A stretch of DNA of 64,000 nt from Synchiropus splendidus (Eukaryota; Chordata; Actinopteri; Syngnathiformes; Callionymidae), in assembly GCF_027744825.2 (NCBI RefSeq), contig NC_071349.1:2914001-2978000 (forward strand). Direction: 5' to 3'. Shown piece by piece: positions 36,701 through 48,679 of this stretch. Each line of letters starts with the position of its first letter. Position 1 is the first letter of the stretch. The notes beneath the pieces are model-generated. The model was not told the origin of the DNA. It saw nothing but the letters and a program-made list of their open reading frames with translations, and did not search any database. Both the position numbers and the translations under genes were made by a program.

Positions 36701-39700
36701 CTTTGCAGGGAAGCTTCAGAACATGAAATTTTCCCCTCCCACTATAGCAGAAAGGGTCTTTCTAGTAGTTGCACATCAAATCTAAGCTGTCTGAATAGTT
36801 TTTCCAAAGTTATCAACATTTTTATCTTTGGCGTTCCGGAACCCACCTTATCTCAGGCTGAAAACGCGTTTTCTGTTGTGTGCCATAACTTTGCAGGGCA
36901 GCTTCAGAACATGAAATTTTCACCTCCCACTATAGCAGAAAGGGTCTTTCCAGTAGTTCCACATCAAATCTAAGCTGTCTGATGTGTTTTTCCAAAGTTA
37001 TCAACATTTTTATGTTTGGCGTTCCGGAATCGACCTTATCTCAGGCTGAAAACGCGTTTTACGCCTTTTGCATAAATTTGCAGGGAAGCTTCAGAACATG
37101 GAATTTTCACTACCAACTATAGCAGAAAGGGTCTTTCTAGTATTTGCACATCAACTCTAAGCTGTCTGAAGTGTCTTTCCAAAGTTATCAACATTTTTAT
37201 GTTTGGCGTTCCGGAATCGACATTATCTCAGGCTGAAAACGCGTTTTACGCATTGTGCCAAAACTTTGCAGGGAAGCTTCAGAACATGACATTTTCACCT
37301 GCCACTATAGCAGAAATGGTCTTTCTAGTAGTTGCACATCAAATCTAAGCTGTCTCCAGTCTTTTTCCAAAGTTATCAACATTTTTATGTTTGGCGTTCC
37401 GGAATCGACCTTATCTCAGGCTGATAACGCGTTTTACGCCTTTTGCATAAATTTGCAGGGAAGCTTCAGAACATGGAATTTTCACTACCAACTATAGCAG
37501 AAAGGGTCTTTCTAGTATTTGCACATCAACTCTAAGCTGTCTGAAGTGTCTTTCCAAAGTTATCAACATTTTTATGTTTCGCGTTCCGGAATCGACCTTA
37601 TCTCAGGTTGAAAACGCGTTTTACGCCTTTTGCATGAATTTGCAGGGAAGCTTCTGACCATGGAATTTTCACTACCAACTATAGCAGAAAGGGTCTTTCC
37701 AGTATTTGCACATCAACTCTAAGCTGTCTGAAGTGTTTTTCCAAAGTTATCAACATTTTTATGTTTGGCGTTCCAGAATCAACCTTATCTCAGACTGAAA
37801 ACGTGTTTTCTGCATTGTGCCATAACTTTGCATGGAAACTTCAGAACATGAAAATTTCACCTCCAACTAAAGCAGAAAGGGTCTTTCTAGCAGCTGCACA
37901 TCAAATCTAAGCTGTCTGAAGTGTTTTTCCAAAGGTATCAATATTTTTATGTTTGGCGTTCCGGAATCGACCATATCTCAGGCTGAAAACGCGTTTTACG
38001 CATTGTGCCATAAATTTGCAGGGAAGTTTCAGAACATGAAATTTTCACTACCCACTATAGCAGAAAGGGTCTTTCTAGTAGTTGCACATCAAATCTAAGC
38101 TGTCTGAAGTGTTTTTCCAAAGTTATCAACATTTTTATGTTTCGCGTTCCGGAATCGACCTTATCTCAGGCTGAAAACGCGTTTTACGCCTTTTGCATAA
38201 ATTTGCAGGGAAGCTTCAGAACGTGGAATTTTCAGTACCAACAATAGCAGAAAGGGTCTTTCTAGTATTTGCTCATCAACTCTAAGCTGTCTGAAGTGTT
38301 TTTCGAAAGTTATCAACATTTTTATGTTTCGCGTTTCGGAATCGACCTTATCTCAGGCTGAAAACGCGTTTTACGCATTGTGCCATAACGATGCAAGGAA
38401 GCTTCAGAACATGAAATTTTCACCTGCCACTATTGCAGAAATGGTCTTTCTAGTAGTTGCACTTCAAATCTAAGCTGTCTGCAGTCTTTTTCCAAAGTTA
38501 GCACCATTTTTATGTTTCGAGGTCCGGAAGCGACCTTATCTCAGGCTCAAAACGCGTTTTCTGCATTGTGATATAACTTTGCAGGGAAGGTTCAGAACAT
38601 GAAATTTTCACATCCCACTATAGCAGAAAGGGTATTTCTACTAATTGCACATCAAATCTAAGCAGTCTGAAGTGTTTTTCCAAAGTTATCAACATTTTTA
38701 TGTTTGGCGTTCCGGAACCCACCTTATTGAAAACGCCTTTTCTGCATTGTGCCATAACTTTGCAGGGAAGGTTCAGAACATGAAATTTTCACATCCCACT
38801 ATAGCAGAAAGGGTATTTCTAGTAATTGCACATCAAATCTAAGCTGTCTGAAGTGTTTTCCCAAAGTTAACATATTTTTTTTGTTTGGCGTTCCGGAACC
38901 CACCTTATCTCAGGCTGAAAACGCGTTTTCTGCATTGTGATATAACTTTGCAGGGAAGCTTCAGAAAATGAAATTTTAACCTGCCACTATAGCAGAAAGG
39001 GTCCTTCTAGTAGTTGCACATCAAATCTAACCTGTCTGAAGTGTTTTTCCAAAGTTTTCAACATTCTTATGTTTGGCGTTCTGGAATCAACCTTATCTCA
39101 GCCTGAAAACGCGTTTTCTGCATTGTGCCATCACTTTGCAGGAAAGCTGCAGAACATGAAATTTTCAAATCCCACTATAGCAGAAAGGGTCTTTCTAGTA
39201 GTTGCACATCAAATCTAAGCTGTCTGAAGTGTTTTTCCAAAGTTATCATATTTTTTTGTTTGGCGTTCCGGAACCCACCTTATCTCAAGCTGAAAACGCG
39301 TTTTCTGCATTGTGTCATAACTTTGCAGGGAAGCTTCAGAACAAGAAATTTTCACCTCCCACTATAGCAGAAAGGGTCTTTCTAGTAGTTGCACGTCAAA
39401 TCTAAGCTGTCTGAAGTGTTTTTCCAAAGATATCAACATTTTTATGTTTGCCGTTCAGGAATCGACCTTATCTCAGGCTGAAAACCCGTTTTCTGCATTG
39501 TGCCTTGACTTTGCAGGGAAGGTTCAGAACATGAAATTTTCACCTCCCACTATAGCAAAAGGGGTCGTTCTAGTAGTTGCACATCAAATCTAAGCTGTCT
39601 TGAAGTGTTTTTCTGAAGTTATCAACATTTTTATGTTTGGCGTTCCGGAACCCACCTTATCTCAGCCTGAAAACGCGTTTTACATATTTTGCCATAACTT

Positions 39701-40200
39701 TGGAGGGAAGCTTCAGAACATGAAATTTTTACATCCCACTATAGCAGAAAGGGTCTTTCTAGTAGTTGCACATCAAATCTAAGCTGTCTGAAGTGTTTTT
39801 CCAAAGTTATCAACATTTTTATGTTTGGCGTTCTGGAACCCACCTTATCTCAGGCTGAAAACGCGTTTTCTGCATTGTGCCGTAACTTTGCAGGGAGACT
39901 TCAGAACATGAAATTTTCTCCTCCCACTATAGCAGAAAGGGTATTTCTAGTAGTTGCACATCAAATCTTAGCAGTCTGAAGTGTTTTTCCAAAGTTCTGA
40001 ACATTTTTATGTTTGGCGTTCTGAAATCAATCTTATCTCAGGCTGAAAACGCGTTTTACATATTTTGCCATAACTTTGCAGGGAAGCTTCAGAACATGAA
40101 ATTTTAACATCCCACTATGGCAGAAAGGGTCTTTCTAGTAGTTGCACATCAAATCTAAGCTGTCTGAAGTGTTTTTCCAAAGTTATCAATATTTTTATGT
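33775..40200 (+). repeat. Diverged satellite domain, mostly unordered
   Basis: About 34 monomers with no long regular order. Three local patterns stand out. A variant with GATGCATCAG, TGTTCGCCTCC and TTTCGAGGAG occurs at 33.79 and 34.16 kb, two monomers apart. A variant with TTTTACGCCTTTTGCAT, ACTACCAAC and TAGTATTTGC occurs at 37.06, 37.44, 37.62 and 38.19 kb. At 36.2-36.9 kb are monomers with TTCTGTTGTGTGCC otherwise known from 4.3-7.2 kb. Near 38.72 kb a monomer lacks the 7 bp CTCAGGC. No coding or RNA gene is visible. Confidence 0.82.
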
Positions 40201-41122
40201 TTGGCGTTTCGGAATCGACCTTATCTCAGGCTGAAAACGCATTTCCTGCATTGTGGCATAACTTTGCAGGGATGCTTCAGAACATGAAATGTTCGCCTCC
40301 CACTATAGCAGATAGGGTCTTTCGAGGAGTTGCACAACAAATCTAAGCTGTCTGAAGTGTTTTTCCAAAGTTATCAACATTTTTATGTTTGGCGTTCTGG
40401 AACCCACCTTATCTCAGGCTGAAAACGCGTTTTCTGCATTGTGCCATAACTTTGCAGGGAAGCTTCAGAACATGAAATTTTCACCTCCCACTATAGCAGA
40501 AAGTGTCTTTCTAGTAGTTGCACATCAAATCTAAGCTGTCTGAAGTGTTTTTCCAAAGTTATCAACATTTTTATCTTTGGCGTTCCGGAACCCACGTTAT
40601 CTCAGCCTGAAAACGCGTTTTACATATTTTGCCATAACTTTGCAGGGAAGCTTCAGAAGATGAAATTTTAACATCCCACTATAGCAGAAAGGGTCTTTCT
40701 AGTAGTTGCACATCAAATCTAAGCTGTCTGAAGTGTTTTTCCAAAGTTATCAAAATTTTTATGTTTGGCGTTCTGGAACCCACTTTATCTCAGGCTGAAA
40801 ACGCGTTTTCTGCATTGTGCCATAACTTTGCAGGGAAACTTCAGAACATGAAATTTTCACCTCCAACTATAGCAGAAAGGGTCTTTCTAGTAGTTGCATA
40901 TCAAATCTAAGCTGTCTGAAGTGTTTTTCCAAAGTTATCAACATTCTTATGTTTGGCGTACCGGAATCAACCTTATCTGAGGCTGAAAACGCGTTTTACG
41001 CATTGTGCCATAACTTTGCTGGAAAGCTTCAGAACATGAAATTTTCAACTCCCACTATAGCAGAAAGGGTCTTTCTAGTAGTTTCACATCAAATATAAGC
41101 TGTCTGAAGTGTTTTTCCAAAG

Positions 41123-42062
41123 TTATCAATATTTTTATGTTTGGTGTTCCGGAATCGACCTTATCTCAGGCTGAAAACGCGTTTCCTGGATTGTTGCATA
41201 ACTTTGCAGGGATGCTTCAGAACATGAAATGTTCGCCTCCCACTATAGCAGATAGGGTCTTTCGAGGAGTTGCACATCAAATCTAAGCTGTCTGAAGTGT
41301 TTTTCCAAAGTTATCAACATTTTTATGTTTGGCGTTCTGGAACCCACCTTATCTCAGCCTGAAAACGCATTTTCTGCATTGTGCCATAACTTTGCAGGGA
41401 GACTTCAGAACATGAAATTTTCAACTCCCACTATAGCAGAAAGGGTCTTTCTAGCAGTTTCACATCAAATATAAGCTGTCTGAAGTGTTTTTCCAAAGTT
41501 ATCAATATTTTTATGTTTGGCGTTCCGGAATCGACCTTATCTCAGGCTGAAAACGCGTTTCCTGGATTGTTGCATAACTTTGCAGGGATGCTTCAGAACA
41601 TGAAATGTTCGCCTCCCACTATCGCAGATAGGGTCTTTCGAGGAGTTGCACATCAAATCTAAGCTGTCTGAAGTGTTTTTCCAAAGTTATCAACATTTTT
41701 ATGTTTGGCGTTCCGAAACCCACCTTATCTCAGGCTGAAAACACGTTTTCTGCATTGTGCCATAACTTTGCAGGGAAACTTCAGAACATGAAATTTTCAA
41801 CTCCAACTATAGCAGAAAGGGTCTTTCTAGTAGTTTCACATCAAATCTAAGCTTTCTGAAGTGTTTTTCCAAAGTTATCAATATTTTTATGTTTGGCGAT
41901 CCGGAATCGACCTTATCTCAGGCTGAAAACGCGTTTCCTGGATTGTTGCATAACTTTGCAGGGATGCTTCAGAACATGAAATGTTCGCCTCCCACTATAG
42001 CAGATAGGGTCTTTCGAGGAGTTGCACATCAAATCTAAGCTGTCTGAAGAGTTTTTCCAAAG
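41123..42062 (+). repeat. Dimeric HOR, 376 bp period
   Basis: The GAGGAG variant monomers at 41123, 41499 and 41875 alternate with monomers containing CAGGGA(G/A)ACTTCAG, TTTCAACTCC and GTTTCACATC. The spacing is exactly 376 bp. The run ends where the next monomer is the first truncated chimera. Confidence 0.82.
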
Positions 42063-42331
42063 TTATCAACATTTTTATGTTTGGCGTTCTGGAACCCACC
42101 TTATCTCAGGCTGAAAACGCGTTTTCTGCATTGTGCCATAACTTTGCAGGGAAGCTTATGTTTGGCGTTCCAGAAACAACCTTATCTCAGGCTGAAAATG
42201 CGTTTTACATATTTTGCCATAACTTTGCAGGGAAGCTTCAGAACATGAAATTTTAACATCCCACTATAGCAGAAAGGGTCTTTCTAGTAGTTGCACATCA
42301 AATCTGAGCTGTCTGAAGTGTTTTTCCAAAG
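42063..42331 (+). repeat. 269 bp truncated chimeric monomer pair, copy 1
   Basis: GCAGGGAAGCTT is joined directly to ATGTTTGGCGTTCC at 42157/42158, removing 107 bp (monomer base 96 to base 14 of the next). The pair is thus 188 + 81 bp. TT flanks both sides of the lost segment, a short microhomology. The right part carries CCAGAAACAACC and TTTTACATATTTTGCC. Confidence 0.92.
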
Positions 42332-43837
42332 TTATCAACATTTTTATTTTTGGCGTTTCGGAAGCGAACTTATCTCCGGATGAAAACGCGTTTTCTGCAT
42401 TGTGCCATAACTTTGCAGGGAAGCTACAGAGCATGAAATTTTAACTTCCCACTATAGCAGAAAAGGTCATTCGAGAAGTTGCACATAAAATCTAAGCTGT
42501 CTTGAAGTTTTTTTCTGAAGTTATCAACATTTTTATGTTTGGCGTTCCAGAACCCACCTTATCTCAGCCTGAAAACGCGTTTCCTGCATTGTTGCATAAC
42601 TTTGCAGGGATGCTTCAGAACATGAAAAGTTCGCCTCCCACTATAGCAGATAGGGTCTTTCGAGGAGTTGCACATCAAATCTTAGCAGTCTGAAGTGTTT
42701 TTCCTAAGTTCTGAACATTTTTATGTTTGGCGTTCTGAAATCAATCTTATCTCAGGCTGAAAACGCGTTTTACGTACTGTGCCATAACTTTGCAGGGAAG
42801 CTTCAGAACATGAAATTTTAACATCCCACTATGGCAGAAAGGGTCTTTCTAGTATTTGCACATCAAATCTAAGCTGTCTGAAGTGTTTTTCCAAAGTTAT
42901 CAATATTTTTATGTTTGGCGTTTCGGAATCGACCTTATCTCAGGCTGAAAACGCATTTCCTGCGTTGTGGCATAACTTTGCAGGGAAGCTTCAGAACATG
43001 AAATTTTCACCTCCCACTGTAGCTAAAAGGGTCTTTCTAGTAGTTGCACATCAAATCTAAGCTGTCTGAAGTGTTTTTCCAAAGTTATCAACATTTTTAT
43101 GTTTGGCGTTCTGGAACCCACCTTATCTCAGGCTGAAAACGCGTTTCCTGCATTGTTGCATAACTTTGCAGGGATGCTTCAGAACATGAAATGCTCGCCT
43201 CCCACTATAGCAGATAGGGTCTTTCGAGGAGTTGCACATCAAATCTAAGCTGTCTGAAGTGTTTTTCCAAAGTTATCAACATTTTTATGTTTGGCGTTCT
43301 GGAACCCACCTTATCTCAGGCTGAAAACGCGTTTTCTGCATTGTGCCATAACTTTTGCAGGGAAGCTTCAGAACATGAAATTTTCACCTCCCACTATAGC
43401 AGAAAGTGTCTTTCTAGTAGTTGCACATCAAATCTAAGCTGTCGAAAGTGTTTTTCCAAAGTTATCAACATTTTTATTTTTGGCGTTTCGGAAGCGAACT
43501 TATCTCCGGATGAAAACGCGTTTTCTGCATTGTGCCATAACTTTGCAGGGAAGCTTCAGAACATGAAATTTTAACATCCCACTATGGCAGAAAGGGTCTT
43601 TCTAGTAGTTGCACATCAAATCTAAGCTGTCTGAAGTGTTTTTCCAAAGTTATCAATATTTTTATGTTTGGCGTTTCGGAATCGACCTTATCTCAGGCTG
43701 AAAACGCATTTCCTGCATTGTGGCATAACTTTGCAGGGATGCTTCAGAACATGTAATGTTCGCCTCCCACTATAGCAGATAGGGTCTTTCGAGGAGTTGC
43801 ACATCAAATCTAAGCTGTCTGAAGTGTTTTTCCAAAG

Positions 43838-44106
43838 TTATCAACATTTTTATGTTTGGCGTTCTGGAACCCACCTTATCTCAGGCTGAAAACGCGTTTT
43901 CTGCATTGTGCCATAACATTGCAGGGAAGCTTATGTTTGGCGTTCCAGAAACAACCTTATCTCAGGCTGAAAATGCGTTTTACATATTTTGCCATAACTT
44001 TGCAGGGAAGCTTCAGAACATGAAATTTTCACCTCCCACTATAGCAGAAAGTGTCTTTCTAGTAGTTGCACATCAAATCTAAGCTGTCTGAAGTGTTTTT
44101 CCAAAG
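43838..44106 (+). repeat. 269 bp truncated chimeric monomer pair, copy 2
   Basis: The same junction as at 42157 is found at 43932/43933, with the same flanking variants (CCAGAAACAACC, GAAAATGCG). The shared break point shows descent from one deletion event, spread by duplication. Confidence 0.92.
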
Positions 44107-44669
44107 TTATCAATATTTTTATGTTTGGCGTTTCGGAATCGACCTTATCTCAGGCTGAAAACGCATTTCCTGCATTGTGGCATAACTTGCAGGGAAGCTT
44201 CAGAACATAAAATTTTCACCTCCCACTGTAGCTAAAAGGGTCTTTCTAGTAGTTGCACATCAAATCTAAGCTGTCTGAAGTGTTTTTCCAAAGTTATCAA
44301 CATTTTTATGTTTGGCGTTCTGGAACCCACCTAATCTCTGGCTGAAAACGCGTTTCCTGCATTGTTGCATAACTTTGCAGGGATGCTTCACAACATGAAA
44401 TGTTCGCCTCCCACAAAAGCAGAAAGTGTCTTTCTAGTAGTTGCACATCACATATAAGCTGTCTGAAGTGTTTTTCCAAAGTTATCAATATTTTTATGTT
44501 TGGCGTTCCGGAATCGACCTTATCTCAGGCTGAAAACGCGTTTCCTGCATTGTTGCATAACTTTGCAGGGATGCTTCAGAACATGAAATGTTCGCCTCCC
44601 ACTATAGCAGATAGGGTCTTTCGAGGAGTTGCACATCAAATCTAAGCTGTCTGAAGTGTTTTTCCAAAG

Positions 44670-44938
44670 TTATCAACATTTTTATGTTTGGCGTTCTGGA
44701 ACTCACCTTATCTCAGGCTGAAAACGCGTTTTCTGCATTGTGCCATAACTTTGCAGGGAAGCTTATGTTTGGCGTTCCAGAAACAACCTTATCTCAGGCT
44801 GAAAATGCGTTTTACATATTTTGCCATAACTTTGCAGGGAAGCTTCAGAACATGAAATTTTGACATCCCACTATAGCAGAAAGGGTCTTTCTAGTAGTTG
44901 CACATCAAATCTAAGCTGTCTGATATGTTTTTCCAAAG
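44670..44938 (+). repeat. 269 bp truncated chimeric monomer pair, copy 3
   Basis: The third copy of the junction is at 44764/44765. Copies 2 and 3 are 832 bp apart, consistent with four monomers plus one truncated unit. Confidence 0.92.
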
Positions 44939-45530
44939 TTATCAAGATTTTTTTGTTTGGCGTTCTGGAACCCACCTAATCTCAAGCTGAAAACGCGTTT
45001 TCTGCACTGTGCCATAACTTTGCAGGGAAGCTTCAGAACATGAAATTTTCACCTCCCACTATATCAGAAAGGGTATTTCTAATAGTTGCACATCAAATCT
45101 AAGTTGTCTGAAGTGTTTTTCCAAAGTTATCAACATTCTTATGTTTGGCGTTCCGGAATCAACCTTATCGCAGACTGAAAACGTGTTTTCTGCATTGTGC
45201 CATAACTTTGCAGGGAAACTTCAGAACATGAAATTTTCACGTCCAACTATAGCAGAAAGGGTCTTTCTAGTAGTTGCACATCAAATCTAAGCTGTCTGAA
45301 GTGTTTTTCGAAAGTTATCAACATTTTTATGTTTGGCGTTCTGGAACCCACCTAATCTCAGGCTGAAAACGGGTTTTCTGCATTGTGCCTTAACTTTGCA
45401 GGGAAGCTTCAGAACATGAAATTTTTACCTCCCACTATAGCAGAAAGGGTCTTTCTAGTAGTTGCACATCAAATCTAAGCTGTCTGAAGTGTTTTTCGAA
45501 AGTTATCAACATTTTTATGTTTGGCGTTCC

Positions 45531-47100
45531 GGAACCCACCTTATCTCAGGCTGTGAGCGCGTTTTCTGCATTGTGGCATAACTTTGGAGGAAAGCTTCAG
45601 AACATGAAATTTTCAATTCCCATTATAGCAGAAAGGATCTTTCTCGTACTTGCACATTAAATCTTAGCTGTCTGAAATGTTTTTTGAAAGTTTTCAACAT
45701 TTTTATGTTTGGCGTTCCTGAATCGACCTTATCTCAGGCTGAAAACGCGTTTCCTGCATTGTGGCATAACTTTGCAGGGATGCTTCAGAACATGAAATTT
45801 TCACCTCCCACTGTAGCAGAAAGGGTCTTTCGAGAAGTTGCACATCAAATCTAAGCTGACTGATGTGTTTTTCCGAAGTTATTAACATTTTTATGTTTGG
45901 CGTTCCGGAATCGACCTTATCTCAGGCTGAAAACGCCTTTTACACATTGTTTCATAACTTTGCCGGGAAGGTTTAGAACATCAAATTTTCAATTCCCATT
46001 ATAGCAGAAAGGGTCTTTCTCGTACTTGCACATCAAATCTTAGCTGTCTGAAGTGTTTTTTGAAAGTTTTCAACATTTTTATGTTTGGCGTTCCTGAATC
46101 GACCTTATCTCAGGCTGAAAATGCGTTTTCTGCAATGTGCCATAACTTTGCAGGGAAGTTTCAGAACATGAAATTTTCAACTCCCACTATAGCAGAAGGG
46201 GTCTTTCTAGTAGTTGCCCATCAAATCTAAGCTGTCTGAAGTGTTTTTCGAAAGTTATCAACATTTTTATGTTTAGCGTTCCGGATCGCACCTTATTGAA
46301 AACGCCTTTTCTGCATTGTGCCATAACTTTGCAGGGAAGCTTCAGAACATGACATTTTCACTTCCCACTATAGCAGAAAGGGTCTTTCTAGTAGTTGCAC
46401 ATCAAACTAAGCTGTCTGATGTGTTTTTCGAAAGTTATCAACATTTTTTTGTTTGGCGTTCCGGAACCACCTTATCTCAGGCTGAAAACGCGTTTTCTGC
46501 TTTGTGGCATAACTTTGCAGGGAAGCTTCAGAACATGACATTTTCACATCCCACTATAGCAGAAAGGGTCTTTCTAGTAGTTGCCCATCAAATCTAAGCT
46601 GTCTGAAGTGTATTTCCAAAGTTATAAACATTTTAATGTTTGGCGTTCCGGAATCGACCTTATCTCAGGCTGAATACGCGTTTTCTGCATTGTGCCATAA
46701 CTTTGCAGGGAATCTTCAGTACATGAAATTTTCACCTCCCACTATAGCAGAAAGGGTCTTTCTAGTAGTTGCACATCAAATCTATGCTGTCTGAAGTGTT
46801 CTTCCAAAGTTATCAACATTTTTATGTTTGGCGTTCCGGATCGCACCTTATTGAAAACGCCTTTTCTGCATAGTCTCATAACTTTGCAGGGAAGCTTCAG
46901 AACCTGACATTTTCACCTCCCACTATAGCAGAAAGGGTCTTTCTAGTAGTTGCACATCAAACTAAGCTGTGTGATGTGTTTTTCCAAAGTTATAAACATT
47001 TTAATGTTTGGCGTTCCGGAATCGACGTTATCTCAGGCTGAAAACACGTTTTCTGCATTGTGCCATAACTTTGCAGGGAAGATTCAGAACATGAAATTTT
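45531..47100 (+). repeat. 1.57 kb segmental duplication, copy 1
   Basis: Matches 50022-51591 at an offset of 4,491 bp. Shared rare features include TTTGGAGGAAAGC, TTGCCGGGAAGG, GAAGGGGTC, and two monomers with a 7 bp deletion (CACCTTATTGAAAACGCC) at about 46.29 and 46.85 kb. Differences are few, for example GGCTGTGAGCGCG here against GGCTGAAAACGCG there. Confidence 0.88.
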
Positions 47101-47365
47101 CAACTCCCACTATAGCAGAAAGGGTCTTTCTAGTAGTTGCGCGTCAAATCTAAGTTGTCTGAAGTGTTTTTCCAAAGTTATCAACATTTTTATGTTTGGC
47201 TTTCCAGAATCGACCTTATCTCTGGCTGAAAACGCGTTTTCTGCATTGTGCCATAACTTTGCAGGGAAACTTCAGAACATGAAATTTTCACCTCCCACTA
47301 TAGCAGAAAGGGTCTTTCTAGTAGTTGCACATCAAATCTAAGCTGTCTGAAGTGTTTTTTCAAAG

Positions 47366-48679
47366 TTATCATATTTTTATGTTTGGCGTTCCGTAATTGA
47401 CCTTGTCTCATGCTGAAAACGCGTTTTCTGCATTGTGCCATAACTTTGCAGGGAAGCTTCAGAACATGACATTTCAAAATCCCACTTTAGCAGAAAGGGT
47501 CTTTCTAGTAGTTGCACATCAAATCTACGCTTTCTGAAGTGGTTTTTCAAAGTTATCATATTTTTATGTTCAGCGTTCCGTAATTGACCTTGTCTCATGC
47601 TGAAAACGCGTTTTCTGCATTGTGCCATAACTTTGCAGGGAAGCTTCAGAACATGAAATTTTTACCTCCCACTATAGCAGAAAGGGTCTTTCTAGTAGTT
47701 GCACATCAAATCTAAGCTGTCTGAAGTGTTTTTCGAAAGTTATCAACATTTTTATGTTTGGCGTTCCGGAACCCACCTTATCTCAGGCTGAAAACGCGTT
47801 TTACGCATTGTGCCATAACTTTGCAGGAAAGCTTCAGAACATGAAATTTTCAACTCCCACTATAGCAAAAAGGGTCTTTCTAGTAGTTGCACATCAAATC
47901 TAAGCTGTCTGAAGTGATTTTCCAAAGTTATCAATATTTTTATGTTTGGCTTTCCGGAATCGACCTTATCTCAGGCTGAAAACGCCTTTTACACATTGTT
48001 TCAGAACTTTGCCGGGAAGGTTGAGAACATCAAATTTTCACTTCCCACTATAGCAGAAAGGGTCTTTCTAGTAGTTGCACATCAAATCTAAGCTGTCTGA
48101 AGTGTTTTTCCAAAGTTATCAACATTTTTATGTTTGGCGTTCCGGAACCCACCTTATGTCAGGCTGAAAACGCGTTTTCTGCATTGTGCCATAACTTTGC
48201 AGGGAAGCTTCAGAACATGAAATTTTAACCTCCCACTGTAGCAGAAAGGGTCTTACTAGTAGTTGGAAATCAAATCTAAGCTGTCTGAAGTGTTTTTCCA
48301 AAGTTATCAACATTTTTATGTTTGAAGTTCCGGAACCCACCTTGTCTCAGGCTGAAAACGCGTTTTCTGCATTGTGCCATAACTTTGAAGGAAAGCTTCA
48401 GAACATGAAAGTTTCACCTCCCACTATAGCAGAAAGGGTCTTTCTAGTAGTTACACATCAAATCTAAGCTATCTAAAGTGTTTTTCCAAAGTTATCAACA
48501 TTTTTATGTTTGGCGTTCCGGAACCCGCCTCATCTCTGGCTGAAAAAGCGTTTTCTGCTTTGTGCCATAACTTTGCTGGGAATCTTTAGAACATTAAATT
48601 TTAACCTCCCACAATAGCATAAAGGGTCTTTCTTGTAGTTGCACATCAAATCTAAGCTGTCTGAAGTGTTTTTCCAAAG
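47366..48679 (+). repeat. 1,314 bp tandem duplication, copy 1
   Basis: Seven monomers. The unit opens with TTATCATATTTTTATG and CCGTAATTGACCTTGTCTC. Copy 2 follows directly. Only a few differences were seen, for example TATAGCAAAAAGG here against TATAGCAGAAAGG, and TATTTTTATG against TATTTATATG. It contains monomers of HOR-domain type (see 48104-48660). Confidence 0.9.
48104..48660 (+). repeat. HOR-domain block found outside the HOR domain
   Basis: Three successive monomers carry the marks TTATGTCAGGCTG with TTGGAAATC, then TTTGAAGTTCC with TTGAAGGAAAGC, then CCCGCCTCATCTCTGG with GAAAAAGCG. The first two match 8052-8350 (offset 40,052 bp) and the last two match about 19.86-20.26 kb (offset 28,393 bp). 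Only a few differences were seen, such as TCTGC against TCTAC and ACATTAAAT against ACATGAAAT. It is repeated in the second 1,314 bp copy at about 49.42-49.97 kb. Confidence 0.85.

Larger units (their letters stand above)
40201..45530 (+). repeat. Satellite domain rich in the TTTCGAGGAG variant
   Basis: A variant with GTTTCCTG(C/G)ATTG, GGGATGCTTCAG, ATGTTCGCCTCC and GCAGATAGGGTCTTTCGAGGAG alternates with ordinary monomers. CGCCTCC copies lie at 40294, 41234, 41610, 41986 and 43196, with more near 42.63, 43.76 and 44.6 kb. From 41123 to about 42062 they alternate strictly, giving a two-monomer (376 bp) HOR. Three 269 bp truncated chimeras are also here. Otherwise the order is irregular and no gene is seen. 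Confidence 0.83.
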
